64,000 nucleotides of DNA, taken from Acinetobacter sp. WC-141. GTDB lineage: Bacteria; Pseudomonadota; Gammaproteobacteria; Pseudomonadales; Moraxellaceae. Below the pieces are notes generated by a model, which saw nothing but the letters and a program-made list of their open reading frames with translations, had not been told where the DNA came from and made no database searches. Positions 47,603 to 55,356 of the stretch are shown one piece after another. Numbering within the stretch: the first letter of the stretch is position 1; every line of letters starts with the position of its first letter. A program made the translations under genes and the position numbers. Location of the stretch: contig NZ_AMSS01000020.1 in NCBI RefSeq assembly GCF_000313935.1, positions 24,064 to 88,063 on the forward strand, read 5' to 3'.

Positions 47603-48775
47603 TTAAAGTGTTCTTGAGATTAATTCTTTCATAATTTCATTTGTACCTGCATAAATTCGATTTGCTCGATGATCGATGTAGGCACGTGCAATTGGATACT
47701 CAAGCATGTAACCATAACCACCATGCAGTTGAAGACATTCATCTACAATTTTTGAGAACATGTCTGAAATTTTATATTTTGCAGCTGCAGCAGCTTCCAC
47801 ACTTAATTTTTCTTCAAGTTGTAATTCCATACAACGATCTAAATAGGTACGACAGAAATCTATCTCTGTTCTCAGCTCAGCAAGTTTAAAACGCGTATTT
47901 TGGAATGCGCTAATAGGTTTACCAAATGCTTTACGGTCTTTCGTGTATTGAACGGTATGTGCAAATGCTGCTTCAGCTCCTGCCTGACAAATAATAGCAA
48001 CTAGCATTCGTTCCCATGCTAATTCTTTCATGAGCATGATAAAGCCCATGCCTTCCATACCTAAAAGATTTTCTTTAGGAACCCGAACATTATCAAAAAA
48101 TAATTCGCAGGTATCTTGGCCTTTCATTCCAATTTTATTAAGAGGCTTACCTTTGCTAAAGCCAGCGCGGTCTGCTTCAACAATAATGAGTGATAAGTTT
48201 GCTGAACCTTTGTCGTTATTGCCGGTTTTACAAACCACTACGACCATGTCACATAAATAGCCGTTAGTAATGAAAATCTTTGAACCATTAATCACATAAT
48301 CATCACCATCAAGTACGGCTGTGGTTCTCACTGCTTGTAAATCAGAACCAGTACCAGGCTCAGTCATCGCAATAGCTGTGACTACTTCTCCGGTTGCCAT
48401 TTTCGGTAACCACTTTTGTTTTTGTTGGTCATTACCAAAGTTGTTCACATAATTAGCAACAATATCTGAATGCAAAGAAAAGCCAGTACTAGAGTCCATA
48501 GCATAAGCTTGTTCTTCAATTAAGATCATGCTGTATAAGCGGTCTACTCCAGACCCACCGTATTGCTCTGGCATTGTGGTACACAAGAGGCCTAATTCTC
48601 CAGCCTTATTCCAAAGGTCTCGATCAACATGTTGTTGTTTTTCATATTTTTCAATATTGGGAACAACTTCCTTTTCATAAAATTTACGAACTGTTTCGCG
48701 GAAAGCTTCATGCTCTTCGTTAAATAGTTGTCTCGGTAACATATTTGGAATAGGACGGATAGCACCAGATTGCAT
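47603..48775 (-). CDS. Acyl-CoA dehydrogenase, isovaleryl/long-chain type
   Basis: This 390-residue FAD enzyme introduces the alpha-beta double bond in acyl-CoA. AMTEPGTGSD and GSKIFITNG are the FAD/substrate signatures, and QLHGGYGYMLEYP the C-terminal one. The medium-chain catalytic Glu position is Ala (YAGTNEI), while Glu255 in ELAWERMLVA lies where isovaleryl- and long-chain dehydrogenases keep their base, so it belongs to that subgroup. Substrate chain length is not decidable here. Confidence 0.93.
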   Translation of the reverse strand: MQSGAIRPIPNMLPRQLFNEEHEAFRETVRKFYEKEVVPNIEKYEKQQHVDRDLWNKAGELGLLCTTMPEQYGGSGVDRLYSMILIEEQAYAMDSSTGFSLHSDIVANYVNNFGNDQQKQKWLPKMATGEVVTAIAMTEPGTGSDLQAVRTTAVLDGDDYVINGSKIFITNGYLCDMVVVVCKTGNNDKGSANLSLIIVEADRAGFSKGKPLNKIGMKGQDTCELFFDNVRVPKENLLGMEGMGFIMLMKELAWERMLVAIICQAGAEAAFAHTVQYTKDRKAFGKPISAFQNTRFKLAELRTEIDFCRTYLDRCMELQLEEKLSVEAAAAAKYKISDMFSKIVDECLQLHGGYGYMLEYPIARAYIDHRANRIYAGTNEIMKELISRTL

Positions 48776-48964
48776 TTGTATTTCTTCCTTGGTTCAGGTG
48801 TGATGTTATTTCCTTAAACATACGGAAGCATTTCATGACGAACAATGTGATGAATGCTCAATTATGAGAACAAGATGATAAATTTGGTCAATTTGATATT
48901 TTTAGCGATCTTTGGAATGTGATCAGGTAAACTATGCGCACTATCAACGCAGATGGGGAAATAA

Positions 48965-49222
48965 ATGTCTGACGAAATGACCTTGGAAGAACGTAAAGTA
49001 ATTTATCGAGCACGCCGCGGCTTAAAAGAAATTGACGTCTATTTTGACCCTTATGTAAAAAACTATTATCTAAATGCGGATCCAGCAGAGAAGGCCTTAT
49101 TTGCAGAATTAGTTGAACAAGAAGATCCAGATTTATTAGATTGGTTCATGGAAGTTTCTGAACCTCCACGTACAGAGTTACGTGAATTTATTTATAAATT
49201 AAAACAGTACGTACATGGCTAA
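48965..49222 (+). CDS. sdhE: FAD assembly factor SdhE
   Basis: SdhE promotes covalent attachment of FAD to the SdhA subunit of succinate dehydrogenase. The 85-residue length and the surface motif RARRGLKEIDVYFDPYV (RGxxE) are characteristic, followed by LVEQEDPDLLDWF. It is followed 6 bp later by a YgfX-like gene, as in E. coli. The 189 bp upstream contains the divergent promoters shared with the acyl-CoA dehydrogenase gene. Confidence 0.93.
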   Translation: MSDEMTLEERKVIYRARRGLKEIDVYFDPYVKNYYLNADPAEKALFAELVEQEDPDLLDWFMEVSEPPRTELREFIYKLKQYVHG

Positions 49223-49228
49223 ACTGTT

Positions 49229-49618
49229 TTGATAAAAGAATTGAATTTTGAGCTGAAATATAGTCGTTTCTCGATAATATTTCAGCTTTTTATTGGCTTG
49301 AGTTTAGCAATCTTACTTTATCAATTGTTATCACCTATGTGGTGGCTATTTAGTCTTATCCTTTTATCTATTAGTTTTTACTTTTTTTTAAAACAATCAC
49401 GAATTTCTCAAATTGCCTATCTAGATCAAAAATCTTGGACAGTTGTATACTCGTCGCAAAAAATAATTTCTCGTGTGGAAATTTCTAAAATAATTGATTA
49501 TCAGATATTTATAATTATTTATTTTGAAGAAGCACCCATAAAAGTAGCTATTATTTGGTTCGATCAACTTCCTTTGCAGTATTGGAAAAAATTAAAAGTC
49601 TTACAAAAACTTTATTAA
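49229..49618 (+). CDS. YgfX-like membrane protein
   Basis: This 129-residue protein starts at TTG 49229, has two adjacent transmembrane segments (about residues 15-55) and a soluble C-terminal part with QKSWTVVYSS and WFDQLPLQYWKKLKVL. Position right after sdhE and the two-helix layout match YgfX (CptA), which in E. coli forms an operon with sdhE. Sequence identity is low, so the name is by context. Confidence 0.7.
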   Translation: MIKELNFELKYSRFSIIFQLFIGLSLAILLYQLLSPMWWLFSLILLSISFYFFLKQSRISQIAYLDQKSWTVVYSSQKIISRVEISKIIDYQIFIIIYFEEAPIKVAIIWFDQLPLQYWKKLKVLQKLY

Positions 49619-49757
49619 TTGTTAGACAATTCTACATTTGTATATTTATTTAAATTTCATAAAAAACAATAATTTAATCTTTATTTTTTTACTTGAGCTC
49701 AGGATTGTCTAATTAAAATATAGAAAAAACCTAAGGAAATACAATTGTCTGACAATT
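49617..49757. promoter_or_regulatory. AATTGT..ACAATT palindromes upstream of the microprotein genes
   Basis: AATTGTTAGACAATT (49617-49631) and AATTGTCTGACAATT (49743-49757) are 15-bp inverted repeats of one pattern with centres 126 bp apart. A partial copy GATTGTCTAATT lies between them (49703-49714). The rest of this A/T-rich stretch has no gene. A dimeric regulator site is the simplest reading. Confidence 0.5.
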
Positions 49758-49826
49758 TCACCTATGGGTATCTATTTGATCGGTTAAAGTACAAACACCA
49801 ACGTAAAGTGTGTCGGAGGTCTCAAA

Positions 49827-49982
49827 ATGGAGATGCCAACATGGTCGTTCTTGGTCATTGCCATAATTTTGGCAGTGGTGATAGGAAGAGCAGGAACTTT
49901 ACTCAGGGAACATCTTAGCAAAGCTAATTTTAGCAAAGTTAAGAGACAGAGGATGCAAGGTCGTCGATCAGTCAATTATTAA
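49827..49982 (+). CDS. Membrane microprotein 1 (51 aa)
   Basis: An ORF of 51 codons from ATG 49827 with an excellent GGAGG site 7 nt upstream. Residues 6-26 (WSFLVIAIILAVVIGRAGTL and one more Leu) form one transmembrane helix ending in the conserved GRAGTLL. The tail is strongly basic (SKVKRQRMQGRRSVNY), pointing to the cytoplasm. It has a tandem paralogue 71 bp downstream, identical at 17 of the first 26 residues. I do not recognise a family. Paralogy and ribosome sites make it convincing as a gene. Confidence 0.75.
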   Translation: MEMPTWSFLVIAIILAVVIGRAGTLLREHLSKANFSKVKRQRMQGRRSVNY

Positions 49983-50053
49983 ATTGGTTAGTCGATTAAT
50001 TTCATCAAGTGTCCAGTTTATAACTGGGTGCGATTGTAGTAAGGAGGTCTCTC

Positions 50054-50155
50054 ATGGAGATTTCAATGTGGATGTTTCTGTTAATTGCAGTAGTTATGGC
50101 TGTGGTAGTAGGAAGAGCAGGAACTTTACTTAAGGATTATATAGAACAAAAATAA
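50054..50155 (+). CDS. Membrane microprotein 2 (33 aa)
   Basis: A 33-codon ORF from ATG 50054 with GGAGG 6 nt upstream. The sequence WMFLLIAVVMAVVVGRAGTL parallels microprotein 1; the tail is only LKDYIEQK. Both share the upstream word GGAGGTCTC, so the duplication includes the translation start. A terminator follows at 50187. Confidence 0.75.
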   Translation: MEISMWMFLLIAVVMAVVVGRAGTLLKDYIEQK

Positions 50156-50186
50156 TATAAGCCGTTAAAAGCTTATCTCAGTTAAT

Positions 50187-50228
50187 AAGTAGCATGTGCT
50201 GAACCGTCGCAATGCTACTTTTTTTTGC
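50187..50228 (+). terminator. Intrinsic terminator of the microprotein unit
   Basis: Stem AAGTAGCAT/ATGCTACTT (50187-50195 with 50212-50220) with a 16-nt loop is followed by eight T. Confidence 0.85.
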
Positions 50229-50296
50229 CTAAAATTTCTGTTTCCCTGAAAAACTGTCAATTTTATCTGCTGTGAAGTGTGTCAAAGTATAAGCGC

Positions 50297-50317
50297 TACA
50301 ATTAGAGTAATTACTCT
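50297..50317 (+). promoter_or_regulatory. Possible -10 and palindrome before the lipoprotein gene
   Basis: TACAAT (50297-50302) is a possible -10 box, immediately followed by the perfect 14-bp palindrome AGAGTAATTACTCT (50304-50317), which would cover the transcription start. The lipoprotein ATG is 70 bp downstream. Confidence 0.45.
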
Positions 50318-50387
50318 TTTATTCAAGATATGCATCTGCTAATGTACATCTGAAAAGGAAAAAACAAATTACATAGAGGACAGGAAG

Positions 50388-51476
50388 ATGTCTAAAGTCC
50401 AAAAAATAAGCCAAGGTTTGGCGGTAAGTTTTCTTGCAGCTTCAGTTTTATCAGGTTGTTCATACGTCGTGAAAACCGGAGCAAATGTTGCTTTAGGTTT
50501 TACGGAAAAGCACGTCGTTCCGCCTATTTTGGCAATGCAAGACGCTGAAATGGTTTGTAATACTGGTAGTGCTCTAACACCTGCGATTATGTCTACTAAA
50601 GGTATGGGTGCAGATCCAACTCGTGTTGCTGTCTTAATGTATGCCGCATCAGGTGTATGTGCGGAAAACCAAGCATTAGAACAGGAACTACGTTATTTGC
50701 GTGCATCAAAAGCAGGGCAGGTAACTGAAGCTCAAGATGCACGCATTGCACAGAAGCGTTGGGCAGCAATTGCTGCTGAGCGTCAATATACGGGCTATAA
50801 GTTGTTTGCTGATCGTTGGGAATCTAAATATAAATATCATTTAGGTGATTCTTGTCCAACGATGCGTAGTGATACTGATCAAACTGTATATTTACTGGGA
50901 ATGATTAGTGGTCTTCAGGCTGTAACCAATGATATTAACTCGGGTGGCGCAGTCAATGTTCCAAAAGATATTGCTGCTATTGTAGAGCGTGGCATGGTCT
51001 GTCTCGATAATGAAAAGTTCTGGGGTGCACCTAACGCAACACGTGCTGTTATCTGGACTTTATTGCCAGGCGCCGATGAAGGGAAACCTGATCCATATCA
51101 AACGTTAAAGCAATCCGTGCAAATTGGTGAGCAAAAGGGTGTTCGCTTATCTCATGCGTTATATGCAGTAGCTGCTCAAGCAAGTGGTGATGACGCAAAA
51201 ATCCGTGATGCATTAAGATCCTATGCCGCATCTCAAGCTGATGATAAGCCTGTTAATCCGAACTTTAAGTTAATCGATAGTATGGCTGGTCTGATTGTAC
51301 GTGGTATTTCTGACCGTTATTGGACTGAGCATACCGGTGTGCGTACTGGAGATGATGGCATGTCACATTTCTGGGATGATAAAAATGAAGGTGCAGCAGA
51401 GCTAGATGAATTGTTTGATGGAGGGGCCGCATCTGAAGCTCCAGCAGATTCATCTGCGCCACCAGCAGCACAGTAA
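50388..51476 (+). CDS. Predicted lipoprotein, unknown function
   Basis: This 362-residue protein has a lipoprotein signal peptide with lipobox LSGC (Cys24). The mature chain is helical, Ala/Gln-rich, with several Cys (MVCNTG, GVCAEN, DSCPTM, MVCLDN), and ends in an Ala/Ser/Pro-rich acidic tail. I do not recognise the family. It precedes the rhombosortase and TRAP permease on the same strand; TatT-type lipoproteins accompany some TRAP systems, but there are no clear TPR motifs, so that link is only a suggestion. Confidence 0.75.
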   Translation: MSKVQKISQGLAVSFLAASVLSGCSYVVKTGANVALGFTEKHVVPPILAMQDAEMVCNTGSALTPAIMSTKGMGADPTRVAVLMYAASGVCAENQALEQELRYLRASKAGQVTEAQDARIAQKRWAAIAAERQYTGYKLFADRWESKYKYHLGDSCPTMRSDTDQTVYLLGMISGLQAVTNDINSGGAVNVPKDIAAIVERGMVCLDNEKFWGAPNATRAVIWTLLPGADEGKPDPYQTLKQSVQIGEQKGVRLSHALYAVAAQASGDDAKIRDALRSYAASQADDKPVNPNFKLIDSMAGLIVRGISDRYWTEHTGVRTGDDGMSHFWDDKNEGAAELDELFDGGAASEAPADSSAPPAAQ

Positions 51477-51492
51477 ACATATTTGAAAGACT

Positions 51493-51540
51493 AACTTCTT
51501 GCGAGACTATTGTTAAGTTTTACAATGGTAGCAAGAAGTT
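51493..51540 (+). terminator. Long imperfect hairpin between lipoprotein and rhombosortase genes
   Basis: AACTTCTTGC/GCAAGAAGTT (10 bp) encloses ACTATTGT/ACAATGGT (8 bp) across a small internal loop. The following bases TTTAATTT are a weak U tract. It may terminate or attenuate, but lies only 20 nt before the rrtA start. Confidence 0.55.
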
Positions 51541-51559
51541 TAATTTCAAGGAGTGTGCC

Positions 51560-52135
51560 ATGAAGGATCATGTACTGAATAATAAAGTGCTTTTGGTCGC
51601 AGTGTGCATTTCTGTATCTGCCTGTCTACAGGTGTTTCCTGATACTTTTATTTATTGGCGTGAAAGTTTACTCGGTGAATTCTGGCGTTTATGGACTGCA
51701 CATTGGGTACACGTTGGGTGGATTCATTTTCTTTTAAACATGATGGCATTCGCCTGTTTACCGTTTATCTTCCCGCATACCAAAGCGTGGCATCTTTTAA
51801 GTCTACTTTTGCTGTTGCCACCGTTCATTAGTTTGGTGTTCTATTTTTATTTACCTTATATCGAGGCATATGCTGGTTTGTCAGGTGTTTTACACGGGTT
51901 ATATACAGCAGTTGCTTTAGTTTATTTGCAATATCGTAAAGAACGGAATTTTGCTTTTCTGGTTTTAGGATTAATTATTGCAAAACTGATATGGGAAAAT
52001 ACCTTTGGGCAAACAGGAACGGCCCAATTAATAGGAAGTCCGGTTTTAACTGAAGCTCACTTATATGGTGCAATTGGTGGCGCAATCTTTGGGGGATGTT
52101 ATTGGCTCTTTCAAAGATTAAAAAAGAAATATTGA
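51560..52135 (+). CDS. rrtA: Rhombosortase (rhomboid-family intramembrane serine protease)
   Basis: Rhombosortases cleave GlyGly-CTERM tails of exported proteins in the inner membrane. This 191-residue protein starts at ATG 51560 (GGAG 8 nt upstream) and has about six hydrophobic helices. HWVHVGWIHFLLNM is the rhomboid TM2 His/Asn motif, YAGLSGVLHGLY carries the catalytic Ser (GLSG), and EAHLYGAIGGA the catalytic His. No GlyGly-CTERM substrate is visible in the window. Confidence 0.85.
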   Translation: MKDHVLNNKVLLVAVCISVSACLQVFPDTFIYWRESLLGEFWRLWTAHWVHVGWIHFLLNMMAFACLPFIFPHTKAWHLLSLLLLLPPFISLVFYFYLPYIEAYAGLSGVLHGLYTAVALVYLQYRKERNFAFLVLGLIIAKLIWENTFGQTGTAQLIGSPVLTEAHLYGAIGGAIFGGCYWLFQRLKKKY

Positions 52136-52312
52136 CAATACAAACTGTTAAAAAAGTGATTTTAGTCATTCTTTATTGATAAAGTTTGATGCAAATTTGA
52201 TCGTTGAATAAAGGGATTGGTAGAAGGGGGATGGATTTACCCCCTGACCAAAAAAATTGCATGACTCAAGCGCCTGTTTTCAGGTTTTTGAGAGAACAAA
52301 ATTGGAATATTT

Positions 52313-54508
52313 ATGCAAGGACATCAAGAAAAAAGATCTGGATTAGGTCTGCTGGGTTATATATGGAACGAATGGATCTCAACATTCGTCATCCTCATTT
52401 TGCTATTAATGACTCTAATCATTGGTACCGGGGAAATGATCCACGGACAATTATTACGTATCGGGGAGCGTCTTTATGGTGATCCTGCGATAGGCATGCA
52501 ATATTCATTTTTGCGTGCTGAACCTGAAAAGCCGACTTGTGATCGACATCCAAATATCGATGCTCAAGTAAAAGAACAAATGAAAGCGAATGCATCTGAT
52601 GATTTTTCGAGTTTCTTTGGTGCAGCATCGGAAAGTGATGTCCGTGCATCGCTACTCGCTGCGCAGCAACAATGTGATGAGAAATATCAGGCGTATGACA
52701 AGACAATTAAATATATCGAAGCTAACCCTGGTGTGCGTACTTACCGTGCTATCGAGACAGGTTTCTTTGGTATTTTTAAATTTGGTACAGAAAATCGCGC
52801 AATTTTACTGATTTTTATGGTTCTAATTTCTGCGATTACAGCATCGCTAAAATTTCACCATATTGGCTTACGTAATCCAGCAACCAAAATAGATTACAAA
52901 GTCTATTCCATCTTTATGGTGGTTGCTAATGCGCTACTCAGTTTCTCTGTAATTAGCCAGTATCGTTCAGTGATCAATTCTGGTGTGACACCTACCTATG
53001 AAACAGTAACTATTTACTGGATATGGATGATTCTGTTTGTTGTACTGACTTTAATTAGTCTTTATCAACTCTTTGTTTCACCTCCAGCGAAACGTGAAGG
53101 CGGTAATATTGGCTTAGCGCTACTATGCGTGCCTTTATATGCTTACATGGCCCTGATTACAGGTATCGTGTTCACATTCTTTATGGATTATCCAATGGGG
53201 CAAGGGATTTACCTTGGTTTGTTGGTTGAGTTCTCAGGTATCTTCTTAAATCTTGCCTTGTTTATTTGGGCAGGTATGCTTCTAACTCAAACACGCGTTA
53301 TGGATTTGTTCCTTAATGTGCTTCGTCCATGGAATTTGGCACCAGAAACCCTAACATGGTTAATTCTAATTGCAGCTGCAGTACCAACGGCTTATACAGG
53401 TGCGTCAGGTATTTTCGTTATTGCAGCAGGTGCAATTATTTATAAAGAAGTCTGGAATGCGGGTGCTCGCCGTCAATATGCATTGGCCGTATCCGCAATG
53501 TCAGGTTCTTTAGGGGTGGTTGTACGACCATGTCTATTGGTCGTTTTAATTGCAATGCTGGACAGCCGTCATGTAACGTCCGATGAACTGTTTGGCCATG
53601 GTGTTTATGTATTTTGGTTAACAGCATTTATTTTCTTGGGTGTTTCATTACTCTTGGCTGAAGATAAATTCCGTGTGAATTCGCCAAAAGTAGCGATTCC
53701 AGGCATGATGCGCGCCTTTGTACCTGTAATTCCATATATTTTGATCACTGCTGTTGTTCTTGCTATTTATAAATATGCGCTAGACACAGGAATGAATGAA
53801 TTTACTGCTCCAGTAATTTTACCATTAGTCCTGATCGCAATGATCTTGTATGACAAATTGGTCGCTACAAAAGAAACTCCTGCGATTAATATTCATGAGG
53901 CGATTGTTCGTGAACACGAACAGAAATCACCATTCCTTCGAGCGCATGATCCACATAGTTCTCAGTTCCGTCTTGGTTTTGGTGGAGCACTTCGTTTTGC
54001 AACTTCAGAAACTGTAGGCCATATTGGCGCACTAATTATCTTGATGGCATTATCTGCAAGTGTTGGTGGTTTAATTGAACGTTCTGAAGTGGTTGAATTA
54101 TTGCCGACTCATTTAGGCAGTATCTATATATCACTGGCATGTATTGCACTGCTACTTGCTATTATTGGTATGTGTACAGATCCATTTGGTGCTGTAATTT
54201 TAGTTGCTGCAACCATTGCGCCTGTAGCATACGAAAATGGTATTCATCCAATTCACTTCTGGATGATTGTGTTGGTTGCATTCGAATTTGGTTATGTAAC
54301 TCCACCAGTTGCCTTGAACCATCTACTCACGCGGTTATCCGTCGGAGATGATGAGGTGAACGCTGCTGATGCTGAAGCGAAAGAGAAATATACAAGTTTC
54401 TACTTCCGTTATGAGCGCTGGCTACTACCAATTATTGTATTGTTCTCATCATTGGTATTGGTGACGTATGTGCCGTATGTGTTTAAGTTATTCGGTTGGT
54501 ATCATTAA
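52313..54508 (+). CDS. Fused TRAP transporter permease with extra periplasmic loop
   Basis: This 731-residue protein has a C-terminal DctM-like large permease (about residues 300-731), with the segments PTAYTGASGIFVIAAGAIIY, SGSLGVVVRPCLLVVLIAML and GYVTPPVALNHLL. The N-terminal 300 residues hold about five more helices that would replace the separate DctQ subunit. Between the first two helices lies an unusual loop of about 100 polar residues (45-160) with two Cys (C76, C121) that could be disulfide-bonded if periplasmic. The substrate is unknown, and no receptor gene is adjacent. Confidence 0.85.
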   Translation: MQGHQEKRSGLGLLGYIWNEWISTFVILILLLMTLIIGTGEMIHGQLLRIGERLYGDPAIGMQYSFLRAEPEKPTCDRHPNIDAQVKEQMKANASDDFSSFFGAASESDVRASLLAAQQQCDEKYQAYDKTIKYIEANPGVRTYRAIETGFFGIFKFGTENRAILLIFMVLISAITASLKFHHIGLRNPATKIDYKVYSIFMVVANALLSFSVISQYRSVINSGVTPTYETVTIYWIWMILFVVLTLISLYQLFVSPPAKREGGNIGLALLCVPLYAYMALITGIVFTFFMDYPMGQGIYLGLLVEFSGIFLNLALFIWAGMLLTQTRVMDLFLNVLRPWNLAPETLTWLILIAAAVPTAYTGASGIFVIAAGAIIYKEVWNAGARRQYALAVSAMSGSLGVVVRPCLLVVLIAMLDSRHVTSDELFGHGVYVFWLTAFIFLGVSLLLAEDKFRVNSPKVAIPGMMRAFVPVIPYILITAVVLAIYKYALDTGMNEFTAPVILPLVLIAMILYDKLVATKETPAINIHEAIVREHEQKSPFLRAHDPHSSQFRLGFGGALRFATSETVGHIGALIILMALSASVGGLIERSEVVELLPTHLGSIYISLACIALLLAIIGMCTDPFGAVILVAATIAPVAYENGIHPIHFWMIVLVAFEFGYVTPPVALNHLLTRLSVGDDEVNAADAEAKEKYTSFYFRYERWLLPIIVLFSSLVLVTYVPYVFKLFGWYH

Positions 54509-54532
54509 CTTAAATTAAAATATCGGATATAC

Positions 54533-54563
54533 AAAAAAGCCTTCCTAAATGGAGGGCTTTTTT
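54533..54563 (+). terminator. Intrinsic terminator of the TRAP gene
   Basis: Stem AAAAAAGCCTTCC/GGAGGGCTTTTTT with a 5-nt loop (one G-T pair). Confidence 0.88.
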
Positions 54564-54620
54564 AGTAAGGGAATATCGTAAATTGAGAAAAAAGAGGACT
54601 GGTATTATTTTAGTTAAAAT

Positions 54621-54653
54621 AAAAAAGCTAAAGATAGATAACTTTAGCTTTTT
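54621..54653 (-). terminator. Intrinsic terminator of the coiled-coil/yheV unit
   Basis: Stem AAAAAGCTAAAG/CTTTAGCTTTTT (12 bp) with an 8-nt loop, T-rich on the minus strand, lies just past the stop at 54670. Confidence 0.82.
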
Positions 54654-54669
54654 AACTCCCCATCGAAAA

Positions 54670-55095
54670 CTATTGCTGTTTGAGCTGGGCTTCAAGCAAC
54701 TTAACTTGTTCTTCTTTGAGTTTCGTTAATTGATCTGCATCTGCATGCTGAGCTTTTAAGGTCGCTTCCTGATCTTTTAGCTGGCGATGGATATCATCGA
54801 GTTTAGACACTTCTTCTTTTGCTAAAGACTCTTGAGCAGGTACAGGCTGTTTGAGCACGTCTTCATTCACAAGTTGTTGTGAACTCGTATCCTCTGCGAC
54901 AGGTTCAGAACCTGATGATGGATCAGGAGATGTGGCAGGAGCTGGTGTCGAAACAGGTTGAGGATCAACCATTGGTGAGGATGACTCGGTTTTTTTGAAA
55001 AACCATTGTGCTGCGAAAAAAAGCACTACAAGAATGCTTAAGCCCCCAATTAAAATCCACAATAGTTTTGAGTTTTGTTTTCTTTGTAGTGGCAT
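54670..55095 (-). CDS. Membrane-anchored coiled-coil protein, unknown
   Basis: This 141-residue protein has a basic N-terminus, one transmembrane helix (about residues 11-30), a Pro/Ser/Ala/Glu linker (40-90) and a C-terminal charged coiled coil (SKLDDIHRQLKDQEATLK to the end). It lies 11 bp after yheV in the same direction and is probably cotranscribed. No family is recognised. Confidence 0.75.
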   Translation of the reverse strand: MPLQRKQNSKLLWILIGGLSILVVLFFAAQWFFKKTESSSPMVDPQPVSTPAPATSPDPSSGSEPVAEDTSSQQLVNEDVLKQPVPAQESLAKEEVSKLDDIHRQLKDQEATLKAQHADADQLTKLKEEQVKLLEAQLKQQ

Positions 55096-55106
55096 CTCTA
55101 AGACCT

Positions 55107-55316
55107 TTAGTCAGGACGACGAGGCTTGAACTGTATTACTCCAACTTCATCAGGTACAGCAGGTGCTTCAGGCTCATCAATATGAGTCGGACGATTTTCG
55201 CTATAACCGCATTCGATACATTCAATCCATTCGTCTTCAGCGGTGGTTAGCATGACAATCCGATCTGTTGCTTCACATTTTGGACATTTAGCCCCAGCTA
55301 TGAAACGTTTTTTCAT
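55107..55316 (-). CDS. yheV: YheV-family putative zinc ribbon protein
   Basis: This 69-residue protein starts at ATG 55316 (GGGTG 8 nt upstream); a longer start at 55334 overlaps the ribosome site. Two CxxC pairs (CPKC and CIEC) separated by about 20 residues predict a zinc ribbon, and the N-terminus KKRFIAGAKCPKCEATDRI matches YheV. It lies between prlC and the coiled-coil gene. Confidence 0.85.
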   Translation of the reverse strand: MKKRFIAGAKCPKCEATDRIVMLTTAEDEWIECIECGYSENRPTHIDEPEAPAVPDEVGVIQFKPRRPD

Positions 55317-55356
55317 CTTTATCACCCTAACCACACGATCAATTTAGGCCCATAGT

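Noticed and set aside
52204..52482. 92-codon ORF overlapping the start of the TRAP permease
   Set aside because: It is out of frame with the permease, which has clear transmembrane and family features, and its product shows no pattern of a real protein.
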